The notes under the pieces are model-generated. The model saw only the letters and a list, made by a program, of their open reading frames with translations, was not told the origin of the DNA and searched no databases. From positions 1-64,000 of the forward strand of contig JBEEGH010000003.1 of NCBI GenBank assembly GCA_041166745.1: 64,000 nucleotides of DNA. The letters run 5' to 3'. This document shows, piece by piece, positions 1 through 8,406 of this stretch (positions within the stretch are counted from its first letter, which is position 1; each line of letters starts with the position of its first letter). The stretch comes from DASUCS01 sp041166745 (GTDB lineage: Bacteria > Actinomycetota > Acidimicrobiia > Acidimicrobiales > JACDCH01). Made by a program: the position numbers and the translations under genes.

Positions 1-889
1 CCGCGGCGATCCTGGCCTCCTCGGAGATCTCGTCGCCTTGCAGTCCGCGGGGATAGCCGGTGCCGTCCCACCATTCGTGGTGGGTCAACGCGATGTTGGC
101 CGCGCTGCGCAGCAGTTCGGAGTTGGAATCGGCGAGCAGCTGATAGCCGATGTGCGCGTGGCGCTGCATCGAGGCGTACTCGTCGCGCGAGAGCGAGCCT
201 GGCTTGAGCAAGATGCCGTCCGGGACGCCGATCTTGCCTACATCGTGGAGTGCGGTCGCGAGTCGAAGGTCTTCGAGCGACATGCCGCTGTACCCGATCG
301 CTTCAGCGAGCACGACCGAATACCGGCTCATCCGTTCGATGTGCCGGCCTGTCTCCTCGTCGCGCAATGACACGGCGCGCGACAGCCGCTCACTCATCTC
401 CTCGTCGCCGTCGAGAGACGGGCTCGATTCGTCCTCGAGTCCGCTGAGCACGCCGCCGAGCACCTTCGTGCGCGCAATCGTCTGCTCCAGTGTTCGCGCC
501 TGGCCCCGCTGGGCAACTTCGAGGTCGCGTCGTTTCACCGCACCGGCCAAGCTCACCAGCAGTTCGTTGGTATCGAACGGCTTCACCAAGTATCCGAACG
601 CCCCGAAACCGAACGCCACGTCGGCGACGCCGGGATCGTCGACCCCCGTGATCATCACCACCGCTACGTCGGGGAAGTCCGCGGTCAGTTCGAGGAGCAG
701 CTCCATTCCGGACGGGCCGGGCAGCGTGATGTCGCAGAGAACCGCGTCGACGTCCTGCTCCACGTCGAGAACGGCGCGAGCTTGCGCACCGCTCGCCGCC
801 TCGACGCACGAGTACCCGTGACTGGCCAGGAGCCGGGCAGTGCTACGACGGAAGGTCTCGTCGTCGTCGACCAGCAACACCTTCGTCAC
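1..889 (-). CDS. HD-GYP response regulator (c-di-GMP phosphodiesterase type), C-terminus cut by window edge
   Basis: The N-terminus is a receiver domain: acidic cluster DDD at residues 8-10, phospho-acceptor Asp about residue 53 (LCDITLPGPSG), Thr about 81 and Lys about 103 (YLVKPF). An HD-GYP domain follows, with ALHDVGKIGVPDG and HHEWWDGTGYP, so the metal ligands and the GYP signature are visible. In the family this arrangement couples phosphorylation to hydrolysis of cyclic di-GMP. The gene runs off the left edge in the middle of the HD-GYP domain. The start is GTG at 889; an in-frame GTG at 904 is the alternative. It is transcribed away from the TetR gene. Confidence 0.88.
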   Translation of the reverse strand, partial: MTKVLLVDDDETFRRSTARLLASHGYSCVEAASGAQARAVLDVEQDVDAVLCDITLPGPSGMELLLELTADFPDVAVVMITGVDDPGVADVAFGFGAFGYLVKPFDTNELLVSLAGAVKRRDLEVAQRGQARTLEQTIARTKVLGGVLSGLEDESSPSLDGDEEMSERLSRAVSLRDEETGRHIERMSRYSVVLAEAIGYSGMSLEDLRLATALHDVGKIGVPDGILLKPGSLSRDEYASMQRHAHIGYQLLADSNSELLRSAANIALTHHEWWDGTGYPRGLQGDEISEEARIAA

Positions 890-976
890 GGATGGAAAAG
901 CCACCTCGTTCGCCAACTACGAACCACCGTTGTTGGGTGACACAAGCAGCACCAGGTCCTTCTCTGAACCTCATGG

Positions 977-1014
977 TGGACTGACTAGTCCAAGATAGTG
1001 GACTGGGTAGTCCA
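977..1014. promoter_or_regulatory. Tandem palindromic operators upstream of TetR gene
   Basis: Two copies of TGGACT-N4-AGTCCA lie at 977-992 and 999-1014. Both six-base arms are perfect and the start-to-start distance is 22 bp, about two helical turns, so two dimers would sit on the same DNA face. The second copy ends 20 bp before the GTG of the TetR gene. Autoregulation by that TetR protein is the simplest reading; control of the divergent HD-GYP gene is also possible. Confidence 0.75.
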
Positions 1015-1034
1015 ACCGCAATTACCATGGCGGG

Positions 1035-1652
1035 GTGCCTGGGCGACGCTCGTACACCGACGCCGATGTGGCTGTCGCGGCCAAGCAGGTCTTCTGGGAG
1101 CGTGGGTACGAAGGAACCGCCGTCGACGCTCTGCAAGACGCCACCGGATTGAGCCGGTCAAGCCTCTATCTCGCCTACGACACAAAGCGCGCAGTGTTCG
1201 ACGCCGCGCTTGCTGACTACATCACGACTTTCGTCGACCCGCGACTCGGCTTGGTCGAGGCGCCCGACGCGGGCCTTCGAGAGGCGGCCGCGTTCTTCCG
1301 GGGGCTCGCCGACTACTTCAGTGGTCCCGACGCCGGCCGAGGCTGCCTCTTGATCAACGCCATCGCCGAGCTCGCGGGGCGTGATCCGTCCTTCTCGCCG
1401 CTGGCGGCCGATTTCACGATGCGGGTGCGAGCCGCTTTCACGAACGCACTCGGACATGCAGCGGCCGACGGCGCGATGAATCGGCGACAGGTGTCTCGAC
1501 GAACCGAGATGCTCACGGCCTCGTTGTTCGGTGTGTGGCTCGCCGTTCGTTCCGACTCGCCGGCGGCGGCGATCACCTGTCGGTCGATCGCGCAGGAGAT
1601 CACCTCGTGGGCGCGGCCGGTGCCTTCGAACGCTCGTCGCTCGGGGAGTTGA
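1035..1652 (+). CDS. TetR/AcrR family transcriptional regulator
   Basis: This 205-residue protein has the TetR layout: an N-terminal helix-turn-helix at about residues 8-55 (ADVAVAAKQVFWERGYEGT, then LSRSSLYLAYDTKRAVFDAAL) and a helical ligand-binding half with GRGCLLINAIAEL, typical of the AcrR/TetR_C group. The start is GTG directly after the tandem operators. Ligand and targets cannot be read from sequence. The 3' end overlaps the convergent small ORF at 1600-1815. Confidence 0.92.
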   Translation: MPGRRSYTDADVAVAAKQVFWERGYEGTAVDALQDATGLSRSSLYLAYDTKRAVFDAALADYITTFVDPRLGLVEAPDAGLREAAAFFRGLADYFSGPDAGRGCLLINAIAELAGRDPSFSPLAADFTMRVRAAFTNALGHAAADGAMNRRQVSRRTEMLTASLFGVWLAVRSDSPAAAITCRSIAQEITSWARPVPSNARRSGS

Positions 1653-1815
1653 GTGCCTCGAGCTTGGCGTGAGCGACGATGAGCAACGGGTCGACACCTT
1701 CGGGTTCGATGCCGATCGCATCGGCGATGAGTTGATGGTCGGCGCCGAGTTGCGCGAGGCGGAGCGCCAATGAATGCGCATGCGGTAGTCGACTCGTGGC
1801 CTCGTCCCAATTCAT
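1600..1815 (-). CDS. Small helical protein of unknown function, next to LuxR regulator
   Basis: A 71-residue ORF starting MNWDEATSRLPHAHSLALRL and containing GADHQLIADAIGIEPEGV then PLLIVAHAKLEAL. The middle looks like a small helix-turn-helix (L-I-A-x-x-I-G-I-x-P-E-G-V). I do not recognise a named family. It lies 55 bp downstream of the LuxR gene on the same strand and could be co-transcribed. GTG codons just upstream could extend it by about 16 residues. It overlaps the convergent TetR gene by 53 bp. Confidence 0.55.
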   Translation of the reverse strand: MNWDEATSRLPHAHSLALRLAQLGADHQLIADAIGIEPEGVDPLLIVAHAKLEALNSPSDERSKAPAAPTR

Positions 1816-1870
1816 GAGGTGACGGTAAGCCGCATCGCCCGACGCAGCCTCAGTACGCACCACTGAACTT

Positions 1871-4549
1871 CTAGGTGACGTCATCCTCGAGCCGCTCGCG
1901 GAGTTGCCGGCGGTTGGTGACGCCCAACTTGGCGAACGCTTGGTACAGATGGGTCTCGACGGTGCGAATCGACACGGTGAGGAGGTCGGCGATCTCACGG
2001 TTGGTGTGGCCTTTGCCAGCAAGCGTCGCCACCTCTCGCTCGCGCTCGGAGAGGGGCCGAAGCGTGCCGAACGCCGCGAGCGCCGGAGTTCTGGCTCCCT
2101 GGCACGCGGCGAGCAACGTTGTGGCCCGCCGGGTCGACGCGGCTGCTCTCGATCGCAGCCCCATCTGCGTCGCGACCGCGGAAGCGGCCTGCGCGGCCTC
2201 CGCGGCGATCAGCAGGAGCCCGATCTCCTCGAACCGCTGCGAAGCCGCCTCGAGCTGCGCGACGTCTGACGCCACCAATGCAGCGGCGTGATCGCGATAA
2301 GCGACTCCGAGAACGCCGTCGACTTCGTCGGCCAACTCGGCCAGCCTCGCCGATTGGTCCAGTTGCCCGAGGCGGACGAGATCGTGTCGAGTGTTGGCTT
2401 CGACGACGTGTTGGCCGTCGTCGGCCGCCATGGCGGCCACCGCGAGTAGTTCGCGTACGGCTGTCGACGCCCGGCCATCGAGCGTCATCACCCACGCGAG
2501 GGCCCGACGACGGTCACCCTCGTATCGAAGGATGGTCGGAACGAAGAACTCTTCGGAGTTCTTGGCGGCCTCCATCGCGGTGGCGTTGTCGCCGACGAGC
2601 GCGGCGGCTTCCGCGAGCAATGCGCAGCGCCACGCGTCGAGCCCGGCGTTTTCACCCCGAACGACAGCGCTCGCACCCACCTGGAGGTGTCTCATCGCGG
2701 TCTGCGCTTGCCCGCGCGCGAGCGCGACGCGTCCCCGCACGAGTTCGAGGTACGCGCCGCCCGGTTGACCTGGACTCGCCTGTGGTCCGCCAACGGCCTC
2801 GACGAGGTTGACGAGCTGTTCGGTCTCATCGAAACGACCAGCGAGGAACAGCGCGAACATCCGGGTCGACATCACCCATGCCGCGGCTGCCGGCAACTCT
2901 TCATGCAGACGAAGAGCGGCCTCCAGCGCGATGTCGGTGGCTCGAAGGACAAGATCGGTTTGCCCCGCGACGCTGAAAGCGGCACCGGCGCCGGTGATCG
3001 ATCGCAGCTGTGTGCGCTCGTCGGGCGAGTCGAGCAGCTCCAGGCCGATCGCACGCGCCGTGGTCGTGTCACCGGACATGGCCATGATCGCCACCAGCTG
3101 CCCGCGAAGAATGCCTCCAGACTCCGACTCGCCGAGTCTCGTCAATGCGTGCTCGAGCACATGTTGTGCATCCACGCGCCGGCCAAGACCGGCGTACAAG
3201 GCCTGGGAGCGCGTGAACGCAAGCCGGGCGACATGGGCGTCGTCCGGCTCTGATCCCTCCAGCCTGCCGAGCACCTGGATTGCTTCACCGAAAGCGGCTT
3301 GGCGGCACAAGACGGCGCCGAGTTGAAGCCCCGCGGCAAACGACGGCTGCACCGCCAGCGCGGCGCGCGCGAGCCGCTCGGCGGCGGCATTGTCATGCCC
3401 GGCCGCGGCCAATGAAGCCGCTCGACACAGCAGATCGGGATCGGATATGTCGCCGCTGTCGAGGCGCCAGGTCGCGACGCGGAGAACGTCACCCGACCGC
3501 CGCGACCCCGTCTCGCTCAGCCAGTCGGCGAGTTCACAGCAGATTCGTCGGTGATCAGCGACCGGAAGTCGGCGCCGCAACACTTCGGCGTGGAGCGGAT
3601 GACCGATGCGCACGTCGAGCCGGTTCCCGTCGACAGCCATGGCGACGAGGCCGAGGCGTTCGAGATGTGCGAGGACGTCGCTTGTGGCGGAAAGGCCGAG
3701 CGCGGCCGGCGGGAGTGGCTCGCCGACCGCGAGAACTTCGAGCACTCGGCGACGGTCTGTGGACAGCGCGGCCATGCGGCCCTCGACGAGCTCGTCGAGT
3801 CGCGGACCGCCGGCCACCGGACCATTCCACCTCCAGCGCGCGTCGTCGTACGTGAGCGTTCGGGCCGTGGCGGCGTCGATGAGCAGCTCGCGGAGGTACA
3901 GCGCGTTTCCGTTGCACGCGCGCCAGAGCGATTCGGGGATCGCGCCGTCGACGTCGTCGCCCAACGTCGCGACGACGAGCTCGTGCACCTCTTCGCGGGC
4001 CAACGCCTGGACGTCGAGTCGATCGAGCAGGCCCTCCTTCCACAATGCCGTGATTGCATCCGGGCACGGCTCGCCAGCGCGCACGGTCAGGATCAACGCC
4101 GTGGGAGAGCTCACGCCAAGGTGGTGGACAAGCGCAGCAGAAGCCTCGTCGAGTGCATGAGCGTCGTCGACGATCAGCAGCAACCCCGATTCGGATGCTC
4201 GGGACGCGATGGCGCGACGGACTCGTGCGAAGTAGGCGAGTTGATCGACTTGGTTGTCCTCGTCCGGAGGCGGGAGGAACTGCGCGAGCGCGGCAAGCGG
4301 GACAGACCGTGCGGACATGGTGGCGCTGATCCATTCAGTCGCCCAGCCGAGGTCCACAATCGCCTCGCGGGCGGCCTTTGCGAGGCGAGTCTTGCCAACG
4401 CCCGCTTCGCCGGCGAGCACCACGCCCCGACCGCCGCCGCGGGTCAGCGTCTCCAGGACGTACGACAACTCCTGTCGGCGACCCACAAGGGGCCAGGCGC
4501 GGACGGCTGCGCCCAACACACTGCTGAGGTCCCCTCGAACACCGGCCAT
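1871..4549 (-). CDS. Large LuxR-family ATPase regulator (LAL/MalT type)
   Basis: This is an 892-residue protein. Its N-terminal AAA/STAND-type ATPase has the P-loop GEAGVGKTRLAK at about residues 46-57 and Walker B LLIVDDAHALD at about 123-133. A long helical, TPR-like middle follows, then a C-terminal GerE/LuxR DNA-binding domain (LSEREREVATLAGKGHTNREI, then VETHLYQAFAKLGV). In the family the ATPase and repeats sense a signal and the HTH activates transcription. Starts with ATG. It is divergent from the secreted-peptide gene (85 bp gap), a plausible target. Confidence 0.93.
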   Translation of the reverse strand: MAGVRGDLSSVLGAAVRAWPLVGRRQELSYVLETLTRGGGRGVVLAGEAGVGKTRLAKAAREAIVDLGWATEWISATMSARSVPLAALAQFLPPPDEDNQVDQLAYFARVRRAIASRASESGLLLIVDDAHALDEASAALVHHLGVSSPTALILTVRAGEPCPDAITALWKEGLLDRLDVQALAREEVHELVVATLGDDVDGAIPESLWRACNGNALYLRELLIDAATARTLTYDDARWRWNGPVAGGPRLDELVEGRMAALSTDRRRVLEVLAVGEPLPPAALGLSATSDVLAHLERLGLVAMAVDGNRLDVRIGHPLHAEVLRRRLPVADHRRICCELADWLSETGSRRSGDVLRVATWRLDSGDISDPDLLCRAASLAAAGHDNAAAERLARAALAVQPSFAAGLQLGAVLCRQAAFGEAIQVLGRLEGSEPDDAHVARLAFTRSQALYAGLGRRVDAQHVLEHALTRLGESESGGILRGQLVAIMAMSGDTTTARAIGLELLDSPDERTQLRSITGAGAAFSVAGQTDLVLRATDIALEAALRLHEELPAAAAWVMSTRMFALFLAGRFDETEQLVNLVEAVGGPQASPGQPGGAYLELVRGRVALARGQAQTAMRHLQVGASAVVRGENAGLDAWRCALLAEAAALVGDNATAMEAAKNSEEFFVPTILRYEGDRRRALAWVMTLDGRASTAVRELLAVAAMAADDGQHVVEANTRHDLVRLGQLDQSARLAELADEVDGVLGVAYRDHAAALVASDVAQLEAASQRFEEIGLLLIAAEAAQAASAVATQMGLRSRAAASTRRATTLLAACQGARTPALAAFGTLRPLSEREREVATLAGKGHTNREIADLLTVSIRTVETHLYQAFAKLGVTNRRQLRERLEDDVT

Positions 4550-4633
4550 GACGAAGCCAAATCAGTACCAGCTACTGAGGGCGAATGCTCCGTGCTGTGT
4601 GATCGTCCGACGAGAACCAGTACGGGAGGGAAC

Positions 4634-4906
4634 ATGAGAAAGACCATCGTGGGAGGGGTGTGCGCCGCGCTCGTCACCGGCTTGCTGGTCGCGACCTCGG
4701 CTCCGGCGTTCGCAGCGGCGAACCCGAAGGCGGGCTGCATGGGCATCGGTTCGTCGGGCAACGCAGGCTATCCACGCGATCGCGCGGTGATCTCGCACGA
4801 GGTCAAGGCGTTCGCCGACGCGTTCGGCCTGACACCTGGCGCCATCATCAGCGTCAGCGCGGCGACGCACGCAGGGTCGATCACCGGCTGCTTCGGCGAC
4901 GGATGA
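4634..4906 (+). CDS. Small secreted protein with two cysteines
   Basis: A 90-residue protein with a clear Sec signal peptide: MRKT, hydrophobic core GGVCAALVTGLLVATSA, and probable cleavage after AFA at about residue 27. The mature peptide of about 63 residues has only two cysteines (AGCMGIG and TGCFGDG), which could form a disulfide. The start at 4634 is supported by GGGAGGG six bases upstream. The family is unknown. Its stop overlaps the start of the next gene (ATGA), so the two are translationally coupled. Confidence 0.75.
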   Translation: MRKTIVGGVCAALVTGLLVATSAPAFAAANPKAGCMGIGSSGNAGYPRDRAVISHEVKAFADAFGLTPGAIISVSAATHAGSITGCFGDG

Positions 4907-5328
4907 GCGCGGCAATGACATCGAGCGTCAGCCCACGCACGTCGTTCGGCCTCGTGCCTCTTCTCGCCGGTGCGTATGTGGCCGGAGGCGTGCTCAGCGC
5001 GATCACGACGTTCAAGCAGGACGACAAGCACTACGCCGGGTTCTTCGTCTCGCTTGCCGTTCTCACGGTCGTGACGGGCATTGTCTACGCGGTCGGCTCC
5101 CGCGTCCTCGCCGCTCCATCCGGCCTGAAAGCGATTGCATTTGCGGTCGTTGCCTTTTTCTCGCTGGCGTTGTTCTGGAGTGGAGCGCCGGTCGTTGTGG
5201 CAGCAGCTTGCGGCCGCGTCGCGGCAGAGGTCCGTCAGAATCGAGCCGGCCCTGGACTGGCAACCGTCGCGATCGCGGTGGCCGGTGTGGTCGCGGCGTT
5301 GGAGGTCTTCCTCGCCCTTGTGGCCTGA
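4903..5328 (+). CDS. Four-helix integral membrane protein
   Basis: A 141-residue protein with four predicted membrane helices (around LVPLLAGAYVAGGVLSAI, AGFFVSLAVLTVVTGIVYAV, LKAIAFAVVAFFSLALF and GLATVAIAVAGVVAALEVFL). Few charged or conserved polar residues are visible, so no transport or enzyme role can be proposed. It overlaps the secreted-peptide gene by 4 bp and probably forms a two-gene unit with it, opposite the LuxR regulator. Confidence 0.7.
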   Translation: MSAAMTSSVSPRTSFGLVPLLAGAYVAGGVLSAITTFKQDDKHYAGFFVSLAVLTVVTGIVYAVGSRVLAAPSGLKAIAFAVVAFFSLALFWSGAPVVVAAACGRVAAEVRQNRAGPGLATVAIAVAGVVAALEVFLALVA

Positions 5329-5334
5329 CCGCGG

Positions 5335-6717
5335 TCAGGCCTCTTTGACCACGAGAGCCGTGACCATGCCGAACATGCCCTGGTCGTTTTCGGCGTGGGG
5401 GAGGATGTGGCAGTGCCAGACCCACGTGCCGAGCTCGGTGGCGTGGACGAGCACGGTGTACCTCTCGCCCGGTGCGACAGTGACGGTGTCCTCGTCTTGC
5501 GGATTGGCGAGCGGATAACCGTCCTTGGCGATCACGAGCTGCGCCATGCCGTGTAGGTGCATGGGATGGATCTGCGTTCCCTCGTTCATGTAGTGGACCT
5601 CGACCCAGTCGCCTTGCTGGGCCACGATGGGCGCGGTTGCAGGGAACGACTTGCCGTTCAGGGCGTACCCGATCACGCCGGCGTCGTCGAGGATCATCAC
5701 CTGTTCCTGGCTGACCGTGACGCCCGCCGGAACCGGCTCCGCTCCGACGATGATGGCGCCGGCCAATCCGTCGGGAACCTGCTTCACCGCGTTGTGATGG
5801 GAGTGGTACATCCCCACCGCGGGCGTGGATTGCACGGTCCATGCGTAGACGAATTCGGCGCCCGGTTTCACCGGGTCTTGGGTGATGTCGGTGGTGCCGT
5901 CCATCGCGTTCGGCGTGACGAGGCCGTGAAAGTGGATCGAGGTGGACTCGGGCAACTGGTTGTGCAGCACGATCCGCACGGAGTCACCAGGGTCCACTTT
6001 GATGGTTGGTCCGGGAACGGTGCCGTTGTAGGTCATCGCGTCGACCGTCTTGCCAGGCGAGACCTCCCATTTCGTCATCGATGCGGTGAGCTCGAACTGC
6101 TTCGTGCCGTCGGCCAACACCGTGGGGAGAAGCACCTGGGCCCCGAGACCCGCGGTCGTTGCCGGGAAGGGTGTGATGGAAGCCTTCATCGCTTGGTCCA
6201 TCTGCTCCGGTGTCATCGCCGACGTCGACCCGGAACTCATGTCCATCCCCGCAGCGACTTGCGCGCCCTGCGCCGCGGTCAGATGCAGCACCGCCTTCAT
6301 GCCGCCTTCTTTGTGTCCTGGCACTTGGCAGATCACGGAGTAATCGCCAGGTGCGAGCATCGACAGATCGAGGTGCGCTGATGCTCCGGGATCGATCATC
6401 GGAGTCGCCGACGTCGTGCCTTCAACGGCGAGGTTGTGCGGGACACTGCCTTTGTTCGTGACGTGCACTCCCGCGCCGCTCACGGCGGTGATCGATGCCG
6501 GCGAGATCGCGAGCTCCGAGAGCGTCACGGCAGTCGGGGCTCCAGCGCTGACGTCAGCGGTATCGCCGTCCGTCTGCCCCGCGCCGACGAGCAGCGCCGC
6601 GAGCAGCGCGACAACACCGAACACTCCGAACAGAATGGAGATGAACGTGAACGTCGTGCCCGCGGTCGGGAGGTCGTCGTTGGTCAGCGGCGCGTGCTCG
6701 GGGATCACGAGGTTCAC
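5335..6717 (-). CDS. Membrane-anchored multicopper oxidase with N-terminal plastocyanin-like domain
   Basis: A 460-residue protein: a membrane anchor at about residues 24-45, then a cupredoxin domain carrying its own type 1 copper set (VPHNLAV ... ICQVPGHKEGGM), then a two-cupredoxin multicopper oxidase with HFHG, YHSHH, HPMHLHG and HCHILPHAENDQGM. All copper-binding motifs look intact, so it should oxidise a reductant outside the membrane and reduce O2; a nitrite-reductase-like role is the alternative. The chosen GTG at 6717 overlaps the upstream TGA (GTGA); a GTG at 6738 would add seven residues. Confidence 0.85.
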   Translation of the reverse strand: MNLVIPEHAPLTNDDLPTAGTTFTFISILFGVFGVVALLAALLVGAGQTDGDTADVSAGAPTAVTLSELAISPASITAVSGAGVHVTNKGSVPHNLAVEGTTSATPMIDPGASAHLDLSMLAPGDYSVICQVPGHKEGGMKAVLHLTAAQGAQVAAGMDMSSGSTSAMTPEQMDQAMKASITPFPATTAGLGAQVLLPTVLADGTKQFELTASMTKWEVSPGKTVDAMTYNGTVPGPTIKVDPGDSVRIVLHNQLPESTSIHFHGLVTPNAMDGTTDITQDPVKPGAEFVYAWTVQSTPAVGMYHSHHNAVKQVPDGLAGAIIVGAEPVPAGVTVSQEQVMILDDAGVIGYALNGKSFPATAPIVAQQGDWVEVHYMNEGTQIHPMHLHGMAQLVIAKDGYPLANPQDEDTVTVAPGERYTVLVHATELGTWVWHCHILPHAENDQGMFGMVTALVVKEA

Positions 6718-7181
6718 AGGTAGCCCCGCGTTTCCCACGTTCCCTCAGGGAGTCTGATGGTGCGGCCCGTGATCTCCGTGGGCAAGACGCGGATCCAGTG
6801 GTGCTTGTCTCCCGGTGCCCACGGCTCGATGGCGAGATGCTCGGCTTCTCGTTCGGTGACCTCGTACGCCACGCCCCGCACGAGCACGCTCCAACCGGTG
6901 CGGTGGAAGGGGTCGATGTCGTCGACTTCGAAACTCACGGGTGTGTGTCGCGACGCGTGCAGCTTCGAACCGGGCCCGGAGCGGAAGACCACGATCTCAC
7001 CGTCGAGTACGTAGTTCACGGGTACCACCAGCGGACCGCGCTCATCGACGGCGACCGCGAGTCGACCGATGGACCTCGAGGCCAACAGTCTCACGCAGTC
7101 CTCGTGTTCGAGTTCTTCGAGAACGCCGATGTCGCGGTCGTACGTGGGCACTTCGAGGGTGTTCGGATCCATGCTTCGCAT
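6714..7181 (-). CDS. Pyridoxamine 5'-phosphate oxidase-fold flavoprotein
   Basis: A 155-residue protein with the split-barrel FMN-binding pattern: LEHEDCVRLLASRSIGRLAV, PLVVPVNYVLDGEIVVFRSG, GSKLHASRHTPVSFEVDDID and GWSVLVRGVAYEV. Actinobacterial relatives include nitroreductase-like and F420- or FMN-dependent oxidoreductases; substrate unknown. It is the first gene of a leftward pair with the multicopper oxidase (4-bp overlap). It diverges from a zinc alcohol dehydrogenase across an 18-bp palindrome. ATG at 7172 is a possible shorter start. Confidence 0.85.
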   Translation of the reverse strand: MRSMDPNTLEVPTYDRDIGVLEELEHEDCVRLLASRSIGRLAVAVDERGPLVVPVNYVLDGEIVVFRSGPGSKLHASRHTPVSFEVDDIDPFHRTGWSVLVRGVAYEVTEREAEHLAIEPWAPGDKHHWIRVLPTEITGRTIRLPEGTWETRGYL

Positions 7182-7194
7182 CGTGGCCGTGTCG

Positions 7195-7208
7195 GATGTC
7201 GCACGGCA
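7195..7208. repeat. 14-bp direct repeat, copy 1 (copy 2 at 8333-8346)
   Basis: GATGTCGCACGGCA occurs here and again at 8333-8346, so the copies bracket the alcohol dehydrogenase gene. The second copy overlaps its stop codon. There is no inverted-repeat or transposase context, so insertion scars and chance remain open. Confidence 0.5.
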
Positions 7209-7212
7209 GGGC

Positions 7213-7230
7213 CGAAGGTCATGACCTTCG
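7213..7230. promoter_or_regulatory. 18-bp perfect palindrome in divergent promoter region
   Basis: CGAAGGTCATGACCTTCG is a perfect inverted repeat in the 109-bp gap between the FMN-type oxidoreductase/multicopper oxidase pair (leftward) and the alcohol dehydrogenase (rightward). Size, symmetry and position suit an operator for a dimeric regulator controlling both directions. It does not match the DosR box consensus; the regulator is unknown. Confidence 0.65.
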
Positions 7231-7290
7231 CCTCTATCTGATCGTTCTCGTCCGGCTCATGGTTGACATACGACGATGAGGAGGACTGCC

Positions 7291-8334
7291 ATGAAGGCAC
7301 TCGTGTACCACGGGCCCGGCCAGAAGGCATGGGAAGACGCACCGAAGCCCGAGATCTCGAGCGACACCGACGCGATCGTTCGCGTCGACGCCACCACGAT
7401 CTGCGGCACCGATCTGCACATTCTCAAGGGTGATGTTCCGGCGGTGACCGACGGACGAATCCTCGGCCATGAGGCCGTAGGAACAGTTGACGCCGTCGGC
7501 GCCGGCGTCAAGACAGTGAAGGTCGGCGACCGTGTGCTCGTTTCGTGCATCACCGCGTGCGGGGCGTGTCGCTTCTGCCGCGAGGGTCGCTACGGGCAGT
7601 GCCTCGGAGGTGGCGGATGGATCCTGGGCCACAAGATCGACGGCACTCAAGCGGAGTACGTACGGGTGCCGTTCGCGGACACGTCCGTCTACCAAGTGCC
7701 CGCAGGCGCAACCGACGAGCAGATCCTGATGCTGGCGGACATTCTTCCGACCGGCTACGAGGTAGGCGTCCTCAACGGCGCTGTGCAGCCGGGCGATGTT
7801 GTCGCCGTGGTGGGCGCGGGTCCGATCGGATTGGCCGCCATCATGGGCGCCCGGCTCTTCAGCCCGAGTCACATCGTGGCCATCGATCTGGCGGACAGCC
7901 GTTTGGAAGCGGCGAAGCAGTTCGGTGCCGATGTCACCATCAACAACTCACGTGAAGACGCCGAGGCGATCATCGCCGAGCTCACCGGTGGTCTCGGGGC
8001 CGACGTGTCGATCGAGGCCGTCGGTGTTCCGGCAACCTTCGAGCTCGCGGTTCGGCTGGCCCGACCGGGTGGTCACATCGCGAACATCGGTGTGCATGGC
8101 GAGCCCGTGACGCTGCACCTCGAGGAACTCTGGATCCGCGATGTCACCATCACGACTGGACTCGTCGACACCTACACCACCCCGACGTTGCTGCGTCTCG
8201 TGACGAGCCAGCAGGTCGACGCCGGTCGATTCGTGACCCACCACTTCACGCTCGACCAGTTCGAAGAGGCGTACGACGTCTTCGCCCGTGCCGCGGAAAC
8301 CGGTGCGCTGAAGGTCGTCGTCACCAGGACGTGA
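7291..8334 (+). CDS. Zinc-dependent alcohol dehydrogenase (MDR family)
   Basis: A 347-residue medium-chain dehydrogenase. Catalytic-zinc motifs CGTDLHILKG and GHEAVGTV are present, the four structural-zinc cysteines lie in CITACGACRFCREGRYGQC, and the NAD(P) fold has VVGAGPIGLAA. It should interconvert an alcohol and an aldehyde or ketone. The start at 7291 (MKALVYHG) has AGGAGG about six bases upstream, better than the upstream ATG at 7276. It stands alone, facing away from the oxidase pair, and a strong hairpin follows. Confidence 0.92.
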   Translation: MKALVYHGPGQKAWEDAPKPEISSDTDAIVRVDATTICGTDLHILKGDVPAVTDGRILGHEAVGTVDAVGAGVKTVKVGDRVLVSCITACGACRFCREGRYGQCLGGGGWILGHKIDGTQAEYVRVPFADTSVYQVPAGATDEQILMLADILPTGYEVGVLNGAVQPGDVVAVVGAGPIGLAAIMGARLFSPSHIVAIDLADSRLEAAKQFGADVTINNSREDAEAIIAELTGGLGADVSIEAVGVPATFELAVRLARPGGHIANIGVHGEPVTLHLEELWIRDVTITTGLVDTYTTPTLLRLVTSQQVDAGRFVTHHFTLDQFEEAYDVFARAAETGALKVVVTRT

Positions 8335-8342
8335 TGTCGCAC

Positions 8343-8383
8343 GGCAATCGATCAGGCGGCTTTCGTCCGCCAGATCGATTGCC
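8343..8383 (+). terminator. Strong hairpin after alcohol dehydrogenase
   Basis: GGCAATCGATC-A-GGCGG pairs with CCGCC-A-GATCGATTGCC around a 7-base loop, with only one A/A mismatch in a 17-bp stem. It begins 8 bases after the dehydrogenase stop and ends 23 bases before the next ATG. There is no U tract, so termination or mRNA 3'-end protection is likely but not certain. Confidence 0.6.
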
Positions 8384-8406
8384 GCATCGCGTACTGTCCG
8401 GGCGCG

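Noticed and set aside
3551..4633. Long plus-strand reading frame leading into the secreted-peptide gene
   Set aside because: It is the antisense of the LuxR ATPase gene; the signal peptide and GGGAGGG site place the true start at 4634.
7263..7268. TTGACA as a -35 promoter box for the alcohol dehydrogenase
   Set aside because: It lies only 23 bases before the ATG, so a -10 box at normal spacing would fall on the ribosome site or start codon.
7195..8346. Dehydrogenase gene as an insertion-sequence cargo bounded by 14-bp repeats
   Set aside because: Direct copies without terminal inverted repeats or transposase, one of them overlapping the stop codon, are too little to call a mobile element.
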